Part shown: one piece after another, positions 1 through 9,166 of the stretch | How positions within the stretch are numbered: the first letter of the stretch is position 1 | Layout: every line of letters begins with the position of its first letter | Notes under the pieces: generated by a model | Database searches by the model: none | Told to the model about the DNA's origin: nothing | What the model saw: the letters and a program-made list of their open reading frames with translations, nothing else | Position numbers and translations under genes: made by a program | Assembly: GCF_023617245.1 (NCBI RefSeq) | Contig: NZ_CP067396.1 | Coordinates: forward strand, 930,001-994,000 | DNA from: Lysobacter enzymogenes | Lineage (GTDB): Bacteria > Pseudomonadota > Gammaproteobacteria > Xanthomonadales > Xanthomonadaceae | DNA: 64,000 nt | Direction: 5' to 3'

Positions 1-345
1 GCGGCGCTGGCGCTGATGACCTGGGGCGAAACCCAGGGCATGGGCGGCTTCTTCGGCGGCTGGGGCCTGGGCATCGACGCGCTGCTGGTGATCGCCGGCG
101 CGTTGACCGCGCTGCCGCTGATCGGCTTCGCCTACGCGGTGCGGCGGGTGTCGCTGACCGCGATCGGCCTGCTCCAGTACGTGGCGCCGACGCTGCAGTT
201 CTTGATCGGCTGGCTGGTGCTGCGCGAGGCCTTCGACGCCCAGCGCGCGATCGGCTTCGCGTTGATCTGGGCGGGGCTGGCGGTGTTCGCCAGCGAGGGC
301 GTGCTGCGCTCGCGCCGGTTGGCGGCGGCGACGAACCCGGCCTGA
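1..345 (+). CDS. rarD: RarD-type drug/metabolite permease, C-terminal part
   Basis: The reading frame is open from the window edge, so the start lies outside. The last ~115 residues show the end of an EamA/RarD permease: three or four hydrophobic segments, with the family-typical stretch LLQYVAPTLQFLIGW followed by a short linker and a final membrane helix ending in a basic tail (LRSRR). RarD proteins are inner-membrane DMT-superfamily transporters of about 300 residues whose substrate is poorly defined; the name comes from chloramphenicol sensitivity. Family assignment is firm, substrate is unknown. The gene converges on the next one, with one base between the stop codons. Confidence 0.85.
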   Translation, partial: AALALMTWGETQGMGGFFGGWGLGIDALLVIAGALTALPLIGFAYAVRRVSLTAIGLLQYVAPTLQFLIGWLVLREAFDAQRAIGFALIWAGLAVFASEGVLRSRRLAAATNPA

Positions 346-346
346 G

Positions 347-1375
347 TCAGCCGAGCAAGCCTTCGCTCCAGGCCCGCAGCACGACGTAGCCGAGCGCCAC
401 GGCGAGCGCGATGCCCGCGCGCACCGGCGCGGTCTCGCGCCAGCGCCGTTCGCGCGCGCGGTAGCGCAGCTGGCGCCGCAGCGCGGCCAGCTGCGGATGC
501 GCGTCGTCGGCCGCCGCGTTGGCGATGTCGTTCGCTGCGTTCGGGCCGTCGTTGGCCGGCGCGGCGATGCGCGGGGGCGAAGCGGCCAGCAGTTCATCGA
601 TCTCGGTGTCGTCCATCTGCGGCTGCCAGCCGTCCACGAACGGCGCGGCAACGCGCCGGCGCAACGTCGTCGCGGCGACATAGGCCGGTTCGGGCGCGAT
701 GCCGTACAGGTCCAGCGGCAGCAGCAGCGGCGCGAACCGGCGGCCGGCGCCGTCCAGGCCCGAATAGCGACGCCGCCAGGCCGGCACGCGCGCGATGTAG
801 CGGGCGGGGTCGCGCACCAGCAGCTGCAGCCCTTCGCTGTCGGTGTCCAGCACCCGCATGCGGTAGCGGCGCAGGCCGACCACATCGGCCCAGGCGATCA
901 GGCCGAAGTCCGGCGAGCGCACGCCGGCGGCGTCGATGCGCAGTTCGCCTCGCGCGCCGCGCGCGCGCCAACGCCACAGCGCGCCGATTCCGAACGCAGC
1001 GGCGAGCGCGCCGGGAATCAGCGCCAGGGCGATGCGGCCGCGCGCGAGCTCGGACCACGCCAGCCCGCCGCACAACGCCGCGAATGCGGCCAGCGCGGCC
1101 AGCGTCCACGCAGGGTCGGCGCCGACTCCGCGCACTTCGCCGTCGCGCAAGGCCTCGCGTACCTGCGCATGGCGCCGATCGGCCGCGTCCAGGTCGATGC
1201 GCCAGGCCGCGATCGCGCAGGTGCCGGCGGCGGCCATGCCGGCCAGCAACAGCAGCAGGCCGAGCCACGGCGAATGCCCGTCGGGCCGCACGCCTTCGAG
1301 CGCGAACATCAGGGTGAGCGTGCCCAGGACCACGGCGGCGACGTGGTACAGCCGCTTGCGCATGCTGGCGCTCAT
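347..1375 (-). CDS. Membrane protein of unknown function
   Basis: 342 residues. Two N-terminal hydrophobic helices (about 12-32 and 36-58), two more near 90-135, then a soluble middle part (about 140-230) and a final helix near 320-338. The middle part (ELRIDAAGVRSPDFGLIAWADV...) resembles the PH-like beta-rich domain seen in bacterial STM3941-type membrane proteins, where a strand carries 'I.W.dI..l'. A low-complexity Ala/Asn-rich linker (about 270-295) precedes the last helix. I recognise no enzyme motif. The reading frame is confirmed by codon bias and by the absence of competing plausible products. Function unknown. Confidence 0.75.
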   Translation of the reverse strand: MSASMRKRLYHVAAVVLGTLTLMFALEGVRPDGHSPWLGLLLLLAGMAAAGTCAIAAWRIDLDAADRRHAQVREALRDGEVRGVGADPAWTLAALAAFAALCGGLAWSELARGRIALALIPGALAAAFGIGALWRWRARGARGELRIDAAGVRSPDFGLIAWADVVGLRRYRMRVLDTDSEGLQLLVRDPARYIARVPAWRRRYSGLDGAGRRFAPLLLPLDLYGIAPEPAYVAATTLRRRVAAPFVDGWQPQMDDTEIDELLAASPPRIAAPANDGPNAANDIANAAADDAHPQLAALRRQLRYRARERRWRETAPVRAGIALAVALGYVVLRAWSEGLLG

Positions 1376-1520
1376 TCCGGTCCCCGAACACGATGGCGTT
1401 GGCGCAGCCTAGCGCGCGCCGCGTGGCGGCCGCCAGCGCCTTTTCCGCCGCGCGGGGCGCATGCGCGCGACCTGCGCGAGGCGCGCGCAGCGCGATGCGA
1501 CGCGGCGCGCCGCGCGTCAC

Positions 1521-1550
1521 GAAAAAGCCCCCTTCGGCGAAGGGGGCTTT
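1521..1550 (-). terminator. Rho-independent terminator of the ABC efflux operon
   Basis: Perfect 11-bp stem (AAAGCCCCCTT / AAGGGGGCTTT) with a five-base loop. Read on the minus strand it is followed by a run of T, so it ends transcription of the operon whose last gene stops at 1590. The A-run on the other side could also let it act on the plus strand. Confidence 0.8.
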
Positions 1551-1589
1551 CGTGTCCGCGCGATGGCGATGCGGTTCGAGCGGCGCGGC

Positions 1590-2915
1590 TTACAAAGCCC
1601 GCAGCGCCGAGGTCACCGGCAGCGTCGCCGCGCGCAGCGCCGGGAACAGGCCGCCGACGAAGCCGATCGCCAGCGCCCACTTCAGCCCGCTCCACAGCAG
1701 TTCGCCGGTGACGCGGAAGTCGAAGGTCAGCTGGCCGACGCCGCCGGCGATGGTCGAGGCGGTGTAGCCGTTGAAGATCGCCCAGGCCAGCACGCCGCCG
1801 ATCAGGCCGCCGACCAGCGCCAGCAGCATGGTCTCCAGCATCACCGCCACCACCACCGGCAGGCCGCGGAAGCCGATCGCGCGCAGGGTCGCGATCTCGC
1901 GCGCGCGGGTGGCGACGGTGGCGAACATGGTGTTGAGCGCGCCGAACACCGCGCCGATGGCCATGATCGAACCGACCACGATGCCGATGACCCGGATCAC
2001 CGTGGTCATGCCCTCGGACTGCTTGGCGAAGTAGTCGGCGGTGGTGGTGACGTCGACCTGCAGGCGCGGGTCGCCGGCCAGCGCGGCCTTGAACGGCTTG
2101 AACGCCTTGGCCGAGGTCAGCTTGGCCACCACCGCGTTGCGCGAGGCGCCGCGGCGGTAGGTCGCGGCGACCATCTCGGCGTCGGCCCACACTTCCGAGT
2201 CCATGGCGTCGCCGGACTTGAACACGCCGACCACGGTCCACTGCTCGCTGCCCAGGCGGATCTGCTTGCCGACGTCGAGGCCGGCGAACTGGCGCTGCGC
2301 GCCGCTGCCGACCACCACCTCGCGCTTGCCGGTCTCGAACTTGCGGCCCTGCACGATCTTGACCTGCGGCCGCACCAGCCAGGCGCGGTCGCCGACGCCG
2401 CGCAACTGCACGCTGCCGTCCTGGTCGGGCGCGCCGCCCTTGATCGGCAGGTTGGCCGCGACCACGGTCTCCGGCGAGGCCAGCGGCCGGCCGTCGGGGC
2501 CGCGGGCGATGCCCTGGGCCTGTTCGATCACGTTGATGCTGGCCAGGTCCAGGGTCGACATCACCTCGGCCGCGGACGCGCCGCGCAGCACCAGCACCGT
2601 GTCGGCGCTGCCGGTGCGGGCCAGGGTCTGGCGGTAGCCTTCGGCCATCGACAGCATCGCCACCAGCACCGCGACCACGCCGGCGATGCCGATCACCACC
2701 ACCGAGGACGAACCCAGGCGCTGGCGCAGCGTGCTGATGCCGACGCCGGCGACCGAGGCGGCCTGCTGGCCGCTGCGGGTCAGCAGCATCCACAGCGCGA
2801 CCAGCGCGGCCAGGCCGACCAGCACCGGCCACGGCGCCACCGCCCACAACGCCAGTCCGGCGATCAACGCCAGCGCGGTCAGCAGGCCGCGGCCGAACGA
2901 TAAGAGCTTCTTCAT
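1590..2915 (-). CDS. ABC transporter permease, FtsX/MacB type (second permease)
   Basis: 441 residues. Two short N-terminal hydrophobic helices (about 13-45) precede a further membrane helix around 75-100, a periplasmic domain of roughly 170 residues, and three C-terminal helices (about 300-430) with the FtsX-family pattern FGALNTMFATVATRAREIATLRAIG at the start of that block. MacB/FtsX permeases couple cytoplasmic ATP hydrolysis to movements of periplasmic partners. It is the last gene of the operon adaptor - ATPase - permease - permease and lies 12 bp after the preceding permease gene. Substrate unknown. Confidence 0.9.
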   Translation of the reverse strand: MKKLLSFGRGLLTALALIAGLALWAVAPWPVLVGLAALVALWMLLTRSGQQAASVAGVGISTLRQRLGSSSVVVIGIAGVVAVLVAMLSMAEGYRQTLARTGSADTVLVLRGASAAEVMSTLDLASINVIEQAQGIARGPDGRPLASPETVVAANLPIKGGAPDQDGSVQLRGVGDRAWLVRPQVKIVQGRKFETGKREVVVGSGAQRQFAGLDVGKQIRLGSEQWTVVGVFKSGDAMDSEVWADAEMVAATYRRGASRNAVVAKLTSAKAFKPFKAALAGDPRLQVDVTTTADYFAKQSEGMTTVIRVIGIVVGSIMAIGAVFGALNTMFATVATRAREIATLRAIGFRGLPVVVAVMLETMLLALVGGLIGGVLAWAIFNGYTASTIAGGVGQLTFDFRVTGELLWSGLKWALAIGFVGGLFPALRAATLPVTSALRAL

Positions 2916-2927
2916 GTGCGGTCTCCG

Positions 2928-4094
2928 TTAGCGCCCGGCCAGGGCGTCGACGATGTTCAGGCGCATCGCCCGGATCGCCGGCAGCGCGCCGACCACCAGG
3001 CCGATGGCGACCATCAGGCCCAGCGCCAGCGCCCAGCTGTGGCCGCTGATCGGCGGGATGTTGATCGCGCCGCGGCTGCCGGCGCTGACGATCGGGCCCA
3101 TCAAGCGCGCCAGGGCGACGCCGACGACGCCGCCGATCAGCAACAGCAGCACCGATTCGGCCAGCACCAGCATCAGCACGCTGCGGTCGGGAAAGCCGAT
3201 CGTCTTGAGCACCGCCAGCTCGGAGGTGCGCTCGCGCACCGCCTGGGCCATGGTGTTGCCGGTCAGCAGCACCAGGGTGAAGAACACCGCGCCCATGATC
3301 GAGCCGACGATCAGGCCGATGTCGGCCATCTGCTTCATCCAGTTCGCCGCCGACGCCGCCTCGGTCTGGGTCTTGCTCTCGTGGTCGGAGTTGGCCGAGA
3401 TCGCGTCGATGGCCTTGGCCACGCGGTCGGCCTGGTTCACGTCGCCGACTTCGGTGATGTACCAGCCGACCTGGCCGCGGTTGTAGGGATTGGAGTCGTC
3501 GAAGTACTTCCAGTGCAGCAGCACCATCTGGTCGTACCAGCCCCCGGTCTTCTTGTCGGCGGCGGCGATGGTCCCGACGATGTCGAAGTTCCAGTTCTTG
3601 CTGCCGTCGCTGTTGGGGAAAATGGTCGACTGCAGCGGCAGTTTCTGCCCGACCTTCCAGCCGAAGCGCTGCATCAGCTGGGCGCCGACCAGCACGCCGG
3701 TGCGGGTTTCGTCGAAGGCCTTGCGCTGGGCCTTGTCGACCTGGATCTCCGGATACAGATCGAGGTAGTTCGACGCCACCGCGAAGCTGAAGATCTGGTT
3801 GTGCGGATCCTGGTAGGCGCCGCCGAACCAATTGGCGTAGGACACCTGCTTGACGCCCTGGACCTGGGCGATGCGGTCGTTGAGCGACATCGGCAGCGGC
3901 TGGATGAACGACAGCCGCGAGCCGGTCTGCAGGCGCTTGGCGCCGTTGGCGCTGTTGCCGGCCTGGTCGAAGCTCTCGCGCACGCCGTCGAGCAGGCCGA
4001 ACAGCAGGAACGCGGCGACGATCGACAGCAGGGTCAGCGCGGTGCGGGTCTTGCGCCGCATCAGCTCGGCCCAGATCAGATGGAAGTACTTCAT
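2928..4094 (-). CDS. ABC transporter permease, FtsX/MacB type (first permease)
   Basis: 388 residues, the classical four-helix MacB-type topology: one N-terminal helix (about 19-40), a MacB-like periplasmic domain (about 45-265) and three C-terminal helices. The segment MAQAVRERTSELAVLKTIGF is the conserved cytoplasmic coupling region of the FtsX family. It starts 16 bp downstream of the ATPase gene and probably forms a heterodimer with the neighbouring second permease, since one ATPase gene is shared by two non-identical permeases. Confidence 0.9.
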   Translation of the reverse strand: MKYFHLIWAELMRRKTRTALTLLSIVAAFLLFGLLDGVRESFDQAGNSANGAKRLQTGSRLSFIQPLPMSLNDRIAQVQGVKQVSYANWFGGAYQDPHNQIFSFAVASNYLDLYPEIQVDKAQRKAFDETRTGVLVGAQLMQRFGWKVGQKLPLQSTIFPNSDGSKNWNFDIVGTIAAADKKTGGWYDQMVLLHWKYFDDSNPYNRGQVGWYITEVGDVNQADRVAKAIDAISANSDHESKTQTEAASAANWMKQMADIGLIVGSIMGAVFFTLVLLTGNTMAQAVRERTSELAVLKTIGFPDRSVLMLVLAESVLLLLIGGVVGVALARLMGPIVSAGSRGAINIPPISGHSWALALGLMVAIGLVVGALPAIRAMRLNIVDALAGR

Positions 4095-4110
4095 GGCCCG
4101 TCCCTCCGGC

Positions 4111-4803
4111 TCAGTGCGCGTCGGGCTGCTGCTCGACCAGGGTGCCCTTGTCGAGGTGCAGGGTGTGGGTGGCGTACTCGGCGGCCTTCGGGTCGTGGGT
4201 GACCATGACGATGGTCTTGCCGTGTTCGCGGTTGAGCAGGCGCAGCAGGCCGAGGATGTCCTCGGCCGACTGCCGGTCGAGGTCGCCGGTGGGCTCGTCG
4301 CAGATCAGCAGGGTCGGGTCGGAGACGATCGCGCGGGCGATCGCCACGCGCTGCTGCTGGCCGCCGGAGAGCTCGTTGGGGCGGTGGCTGCGGCGCTCGG
4401 CCAGGCCGACCAGGGTCAGCGCGATCTCGGCGTTGCGCTTGCGCTGGGCGGCGCCCAGCGGCGACAGCAGCAGCGGCAGTTCGACGTTCTTCTGCGCGGT
4501 CAGCGCCGGCATCAGGTTGTAGAACTGGAAGATGAAGCCGACGTGGCGGCTGCGCCACTGCGACAGCTGGCCCGGGCTCATGCGGTCGATGCGCTCGCCC
4601 TCGACGGTGATCTCGCCGCCGCTGGGGTTGTCCAGGCCGCCGATCAGGTTGAGCAGGGTGCTCTTGCCCGAGCCGGACGGGCCCATCAGCGCGACGAAGT
4701 CGCCCTTGGCGATGTCCAGGTTGATGCCGTGCAGCACTTCGACCTTTTCCGGGCCGCGCTGGTAGGTCTTGGTGAGGTGGTTGATCGAAACCAGGGTGTC
4801 CAT
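4111..4803 (-). CDS. ABC transporter ATP-binding protein, MacB/LolD type
   Basis: 230 residues from the ATG at 4803; longer upstream extensions are Arg/Ala-rich non-coding-like translation and were not used. Walker A is GPSGSGKST (about residues 43-51), the signature is LSGGQQQRVAIARA, Walker B is LLICDEPTGDLD, and the switch His is in VMVTHD. The extra GDLD and the insertion before the Q-loop are typical of the type VII (LolD/MacB/FtsE) ATPases. It energises the two permeases encoded just downstream. Confidence 0.93.
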   Translation of the reverse strand: MDTLVSINHLTKTYQRGPEKVEVLHGINLDIAKGDFVALMGPSGSGKSTLLNLIGGLDNPSGGEITVEGERIDRMSPGQLSQWRSRHVGFIFQFYNLMPALTAQKNVELPLLLSPLGAAQRKRNAEIALTLVGLAERRSHRPNELSGGQQQRVAIARAIVSDPTLLICDEPTGDLDRQSAEDILGLLRLLNREHGKTIVMVTHDPKAAEYATHTLHLDKGTLVEQQPDAH

Positions 4804-5074
4804 CTTCGACGTCCTCGGGTGTGCGGATGCGGGTGCGGGTGAGCGTTGCCGATGCGGGGCGGTGCGGCGACGGGCGCGGTGCGGTCGGTACGGTGCGGCT
4901 CGAAGCGGTGCGGCGCGAAGCGAAGCGGCGGAGGGCGGGGCGCGCGCGGGCGCGCCGGTCGCGGACCGGTGGAACGCGCGCCTCGCCGCGACGGCCGCGC
5001 GCAACTGCGGTGAATGCGCGCGCCGCGGCGTGGGGCCGCCGGCGCGTGGTCTGCCTCAGTGCCGGGTCACGGCG
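4804..5074. other. Non-coding spacer with GGTGCGGC-rich low-complexity tract
   Basis: The spacer between ATPase and adaptor genes carries several imperfect copies of GGTGCGG and GAAGCGG between about 4855 and 4930. I see no gene in it. It may reflect slippage expansion. Confidence 0.4.
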
Positions 5075-6340
5075 TCATTGCGTATCCGACGAATCGGCGC
5101 CGGCGTTTTCGACACGGACCTTGGCGCCGTCGGCGAGCGAATCGGGCGGGTCGAGCACCACGCTCTCGCCGCCGACCAGGCCGGCGGTGACCTCGCGGTC
5201 GTCGCCGAGCTTGCGGCCCAGGGTCAGCGCGGCCTGGCGGACCTTGCCGTCCTCGACCACGAAGGCCACGTCCTTGCCGTCGCGCTGGGCCAGCGCGGCG
5301 TTGGGCAGCATCGCGCTGGGCTTGGCCGGGGCCGCGCCGGCGGGCTTGGCGGCTTCCAGGAAGCTCACCCGCACGCCCATGTCCGGGACGATGCGCGGAT
5401 CGCGGCTCTTGATCGCGATGCGCACCTTGACCGTGGCCTTGCCGCGGTCGGCGGTCGGGATGATGGCGATGACCTCGGCCGGGATCTTCCAGTCCGGGTA
5501 GGCGTTGAGCGTGGCCTCCACCGGCATCTTCGGCTGGACCCGGCCGATGAAGGCCTCGCCGACATCCACTTCGATCTCCAGCGAATCCATGTCGACGATG
5601 GTGCCGATGCCGGTGCGGGTGAAGCCGCCGCCGGCCGACAGCGGCGAGACGATCTCGCCCGGCTGCGCGGCCTTGGCGGTGACCACGCCGGCGAACGGCG
5701 CGCGCACCACGGTGTTGTCCACGCCGATGTCGGAGATGCGCAGCGAATCGCCGGACACCTTGACGTTGCGCTGCGCGGTCAGCAGCTGCGCGCGCAGCGA
5801 GTCGCGCTGGGCGACGGCCTGGTCGTACTGCGAGCGCGACACCAACTGTTGCTGGGTCAGCCCGGCCAGGCGCCCGGCGTTGGCCTCGGCCTCCTTGAGC
5901 TGGGCCTGGACCCGGGCGACGTCGCTCTGCGCGGCGGCGAGCTGGGCGGCGCTGAGTTCGCGCTGGGCGTTGGCGTCGATCGGGTCCAGCGTGGCCATGA
6001 TCTGGTTGGCCTCGACCCGCTGGCCTTCCTCGATCATCACCTCGCGCACCTTGCCGGTGATCTTGGCCGAGACCGTGGCGATGCGGCGGGCGACGATGTA
6101 GCCGGTGGCGTCGAGCACCGAGGCGCCCGCGCCGCCGCTGCCGGCGCCGATCGCGGTGACGCCGGCGGTGCGGACCTGGACGCCGGCGTTGCGGCCGAAG
6201 ACGAACCAGCCGGCCACCGCGGCCAACACCAGCACCAGCACGATCGCGCCGACGATCAAGCCGCGGCCGGGGCCCGACGGCGGCGCCGGGCGGTTGCGGT
6301 CGATGCGGAGTTCCTTCAGCAGATCGGCGGATGCGCTCAT
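5075..6340 (-). CDS. Periplasmic adaptor (membrane fusion) protein, MacA/HlyD type
   Basis: 421 residues from the ATG at 6340, which is preceded by a GGTTGGGA ribosome site; a TTG four codons upstream is a weaker alternative. An N-terminal membrane helix (about 28-50) anchors it in the inner membrane. Then come a lipoyl/barrel-sandwich half (VSAKITGKVREVMIEEGQRV), a coiled-coil hairpin rich in Gln/Ala/Leu (about 115-200), the second lipoyl half (VRAPFAGVVTAKAAQPGEIV) and beta-barrel domains. Such proteins bridge MacB-type permeases to an outer-membrane TolC-like channel. No TolC gene is present in the window, so a channel encoded elsewhere is probably used. Confidence 0.92.
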   Translation of the reverse strand: MSASADLLKELRIDRNRPAPPSGPGRGLIVGAIVLVLVLAAVAGWFVFGRNAGVQVRTAGVTAIGAGSGGAGASVLDATGYIVARRIATVSAKITGKVREVMIEEGQRVEANQIMATLDPIDANAQRELSAAQLAAAQSDVARVQAQLKEAEANAGRLAGLTQQQLVSRSQYDQAVAQRDSLRAQLLTAQRNVKVSGDSLRISDIGVDNTVVRAPFAGVVTAKAAQPGEIVSPLSAGGGFTRTGIGTIVDMDSLEIEVDVGEAFIGRVQPKMPVEATLNAYPDWKIPAEVIAIIPTADRGKATVKVRIAIKSRDPRIVPDMGVRVSFLEAAKPAGAAPAKPSAMLPNAALAQRDGKDVAFVVEDGKVRQAALTLGRKLGDDREVTAGLVGGESVVLDPPDSLADGAKVRVENAGADSSDTQ

Positions 6341-6512
6341 GTTCCCAACCAAGACGCCAGATGCCGCCTAGTGTGACCGGGGCGCGCGCGCGATCCAACC
6401 TGCTTAAAGTCAGTTTTTGTCAGCGCCGCTGTCGCCGGCTGCGGCTGACACTTGTCATGGCCGCGACATGGCGGCGCCGGCGCGCGGTCGCGGCTTCGCG
6501 CCGGCGCAACGC

Positions 6513-6548
6513 AAAACGGCCGCCGCCGGGAACCCCGGCGACGGCCGT
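6513..6548 (-). terminator. Probable terminator of the DUF11 protein gene
   Basis: GC-rich hairpin with outer arms ACGGCCG / CGGCCGT and an inner CCGGG/CCCGG stem, 20 bases after the minus-strand gene that stops at 6569. On the minus strand it is followed by TTTTGCG. Confidence 0.6.
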
Positions 6549-6568
6549 CTGCGGCGCGCGGCGTCGGC

Positions 6569-8662
6569 TCAGTAAGCCGACGGGTTCGGATTGAACTGCA
6601 CCGGCACGCGCACATTGATGCAGCCGCCCACCGGCAAGACCAGCCCGGCGATGTTGACCGCGGCGTCGCCGGCCGCGCCGCCGCCGGACGGACAGGTGCC
6701 GTTGCCGGTGCCGGTGCAGCTCCAGGGGCCGGACAGGCGCGCGCCGTTGGGCAGCGGATCGCTGAGGGTGGCGCCGTTGGCCACCGCCGGCCCGGTCGCG
6801 TTGCAGGCGCTCAGGGTGTAGACGGTGGAGGTGCCGGGGGTGTAGGTCGACGACACCGGATCTTCGGTCTTGATCAGGCTCAGGCTGACGTTGACCGCGA
6901 TCGGCGACGGCGTCTGCGCGCACTGCGCGTTGCCGGCGGACGGGCAGGCCGGCAGCGGATCGGGATCGCCGCCGCCGGCCACGCCGACGTGGTTGACCGG
7001 CGAGCCGGTCGCGGTGGCGGCGATGGCGACGTTGAGGCGCACGCTGGCGCTGTCGCCGGCGGCGATCGGCGCGGTCGGGGTGAAGCTGCAGGTGACCGTG
7101 CCGGTGGCCGGCAACGTGCCGCAGTTCACCGCGCCCTGCGCACTGGAGGCGGAGACCAGGCTGAAGCCGGCCGGCAGGGTGTCGGCGATGGCGATCGCGC
7201 CGCTGGTCGCGCCGCTGCCGCTGTTCTGCACGCCGATGTTGAAGTAACCGTCGCCGGCCGCGCCGGTCTGGCCGGCGGCGAGCGCGCCGACCACCGACTT
7301 GCTGGCGGTGAGCTGCGGCTGGACCACGGTCAGCACTTCGTCGCCGACCAGGTTCACCAGGTTGTTGGTGTTGCCGATGCTGGCGTTGGTGTTGTGGTAA
7401 ACGCCGACGGTGGCGGAGGTGACGTCGACGGTGACCTGGCAGGCGAGCTGGCCGCCGTTGCTGGTCGCGCCGTTGACGGTGGCGTTGTTGACCGCGATCG
7501 AGCCGCTGCCGGCCGCTGCGGTCACGGTCATGCTTCCCAGCGTATTGCTCAAGGCGCCGCCGGCCGGGCAGTTGGTGCGCACGTTCGGGGTCGGCGCCAC
7601 CACCACGTTGGCCGGCAGGGTGTCGGTGAAGCGGATGCTGTTGGTGGTGTTGACGCTCTTGTTGGTCAGATCGAAGGTCAGCGTCGACACGCCGCCGACG
7701 TTGATCGTGGCCGGGGCGAAGCGCTTGACCAGGTCGACCGAACTGACCGCGAAGGTGATGCGGTACTCGGCGACGAAGCTGGACGCGCCGCTGGGGATGT
7801 TCCACTGCGCCGCCATGCCGTTGTCGGTGTTGGCGTTGGTGTCGATGGCGTTGCTGAGGTTGCCGCCGGCGGTGGTGCAGCTGCCGCTCTGGGTGTTGCC
7901 GCCGTTGCAGATCTGCCATTGCGGAAAGGTGTAGCTGCCGCTGAAGTAGCGGTCCCAGTTCGGCGTGCCCGACGAGGGCTCCCACCACAGCGCTTCGAAT
8001 TGGGTGCCCTTGGCGACGCCGACCAGGTCGGGCCGGCCGCTGGTGTTGCCGGGGCTGGTGCGGCTGAAGCCCGGGCCGTTGTCGCCGCCCTGCAGGTAGG
8101 TATCGACGTTCTGGTAGAAGCGGATCGTCGCGCCGCTGGCGGGCATGCCGCTCAACGAGACCCGGCGGGTGAACCAGGCCTGCGGGACGATGTAGCTGTC
8201 GACGATGGTCAGGGTGATGTTGGTGTCGGCCGCGTTGCTCGGCCGCAGCACGGTGGTGGTCTGGTACGGCGAGGCCGGCGTGCCGGCGCCGGTCAGCGCG
8301 CTCTGCGAGACCTGGTTGAACAGCGCGAACGCGGCCTGGGCGGCGTTGTTGGCGTTGTTGTAGACCCGCACCGCGCCGTTGCCGCGGTCCACCCGCAGGT
8401 AGACGCTGTTGAACAGGCTGCCGTTGGTGGGCGTGGCGCCGGCGTTGTAGACCTGGTCGGCGTTGCCGAGGCGCACCTGGAACTGGCTGTTGCTGCCCCA
8501 GATCACGCGCAGACCGTCGGAGCCGTCGGTGAGCACGCCGCCGGTGGCGTTGGCCTGGCGCTGGCTGTTGGCGCCGCTGGCCAGGACTGGGCCGGCGAAC
8601 GCCAGCGCGAGAGCGCACAGCAGCGCGCCGGCCTTGCGGCCGAAGTGGGTCGAGCGATTCAT
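6569..8662 (-). CDS. Secreted DUF11-repeat surface protein
   Basis: 697 residues from the ATG at 8662, chosen because a good Shine-Dalgarno (AGGGGAA) precedes it and a signal peptide follows (basic start, LLCALALAFAGPVLASGA). After an N-terminal domain of ~300 residues come at least three DUF11/Ig-like repeats, recognisable by phrases such as LTASKSVVGALAAGQTG, SLIKTEDPVSSTYTPGTS and FTDTLPANVVVAP. DUF11 proteins are exported adhesin- or matrix-like proteins. The end is abrupt (PNPSAY) without a sorting signal or beta-barrel, so release or outer-surface attachment by another route is likely. Highly Asn/Thr/Gly-rich composition fits a secreted beta protein. Confidence 0.85.
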   Translation of the reverse strand: MNRSTHFGRKAGALLCALALAFAGPVLASGANSQRQANATGGVLTDGSDGLRVIWGSNSQFQVRLGNADQVYNAGATPTNGSLFNSVYLRVDRGNGAVRVYNNANNAAQAAFALFNQVSQSALTGAGTPASPYQTTTVLRPSNAADTNITLTIVDSYIVPQAWFTRRVSLSGMPASGATIRFYQNVDTYLQGGDNGPGFSRTSPGNTSGRPDLVGVAKGTQFEALWWEPSSGTPNWDRYFSGSYTFPQWQICNGGNTQSGSCTTAGGNLSNAIDTNANTDNGMAAQWNIPSGASSFVAEYRITFAVSSVDLVKRFAPATINVGGVSTLTFDLTNKSVNTTNSIRFTDTLPANVVVAPTPNVRTNCPAGGALSNTLGSMTVTAAAGSGSIAVNNATVNGATSNGGQLACQVTVDVTSATVGVYHNTNASIGNTNNLVNLVGDEVLTVVQPQLTASKSVVGALAAGQTGAAGDGYFNIGVQNSGSGATSGAIAIADTLPAGFSLVSASSAQGAVNCGTLPATGTVTCSFTPTAPIAAGDSASVRLNVAIAATATGSPVNHVGVAGGGDPDPLPACPSAGNAQCAQTPSPIAVNVSLSLIKTEDPVSSTYTPGTSTVYTLSACNATGPAVANGATLSDPLPNGARLSGPWSCTGTGNGTCPSGGGAAGDAAVNIAGLVLPVGGCINVRVPVQFNPNPSAY

Positions 8663-9166
8663 GGATTCCCCTGTTGCGAGCCTTACTGCGAAGGTTCGGG
8701 CGCTGAGGCTGCCTGGCGGCCCTGGGCCCAGGCGCAAGGCCTGAGCCTGTTTCAGTGATTCATGACACTGAATTGATGTGCCACAAATCACATTTTGTAT
8801 GAACGACGGCGCCGGCGCCAGTCCCCTGGGCGACCCGGAACCGAAACGAATCAACGCGGTACGAGGAGCGCAGAGGACACCGGCCGACGCGGCAAAGCGT
8901 GGCGGGGCGGGAGGCGGGCTTGGGAGCCGGCAGGGTGGCGCGAATCCGCCGGGCCTTTGTGACCAGATCCGCCCTGCGTTGGCGTGGATGAAAGCTGGGG
9001 AGCGTCGCTGGGCCGCCCGCCGGCGTCGTGCCAGCGAAGGCGGGCATCCAGGGCTTTATCCAGACAGGGCGCTGAAGTCTCAGGATTCCCGCGTTCGCGG
9101 GAATGACGGCCGGGGAGCGTCGCGGCGCAAGCCCGCTGGCGTCCGCATCGCGCGGACCGGGCGCGA
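8663..9166. other. Intergenic region between DUF11 gene and lipoprotein gene
   Basis: No gene seen. Around 8755-8800 the sequence is locally AT-rich (TTCATGACACTGAATTGATGTGCC region) and is a plausible promoter zone for the minus-strand DUF11 gene. The rest holds the repeat element described at 9025-9108. Confidence 0.4.
9025..9108. repeat. Extragenic palindromic repeat of the CGTCATTCCCGCG family
   Basis: A perfect 9-bp stem (ATTCCCGCG / CGCGGGAAT, 9085-9104) is followed by GACGG and preceded, about 45 bases earlier, by a related half (CGTGCCAGCGAAGGCGGGC). The two halves face each other. This type of paired extragenic element is common in xanthomonads and related bacteria; another relative is the large inverted repeat at 61,671. 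Confidence 0.65.

Noticed and set aside
1372..3831. An 819-codon minus-strand frame overlapping the ABC permease genes
   Set aside because: Shadow in another frame of the permeases, dominated by Arg/Gly/Ala.
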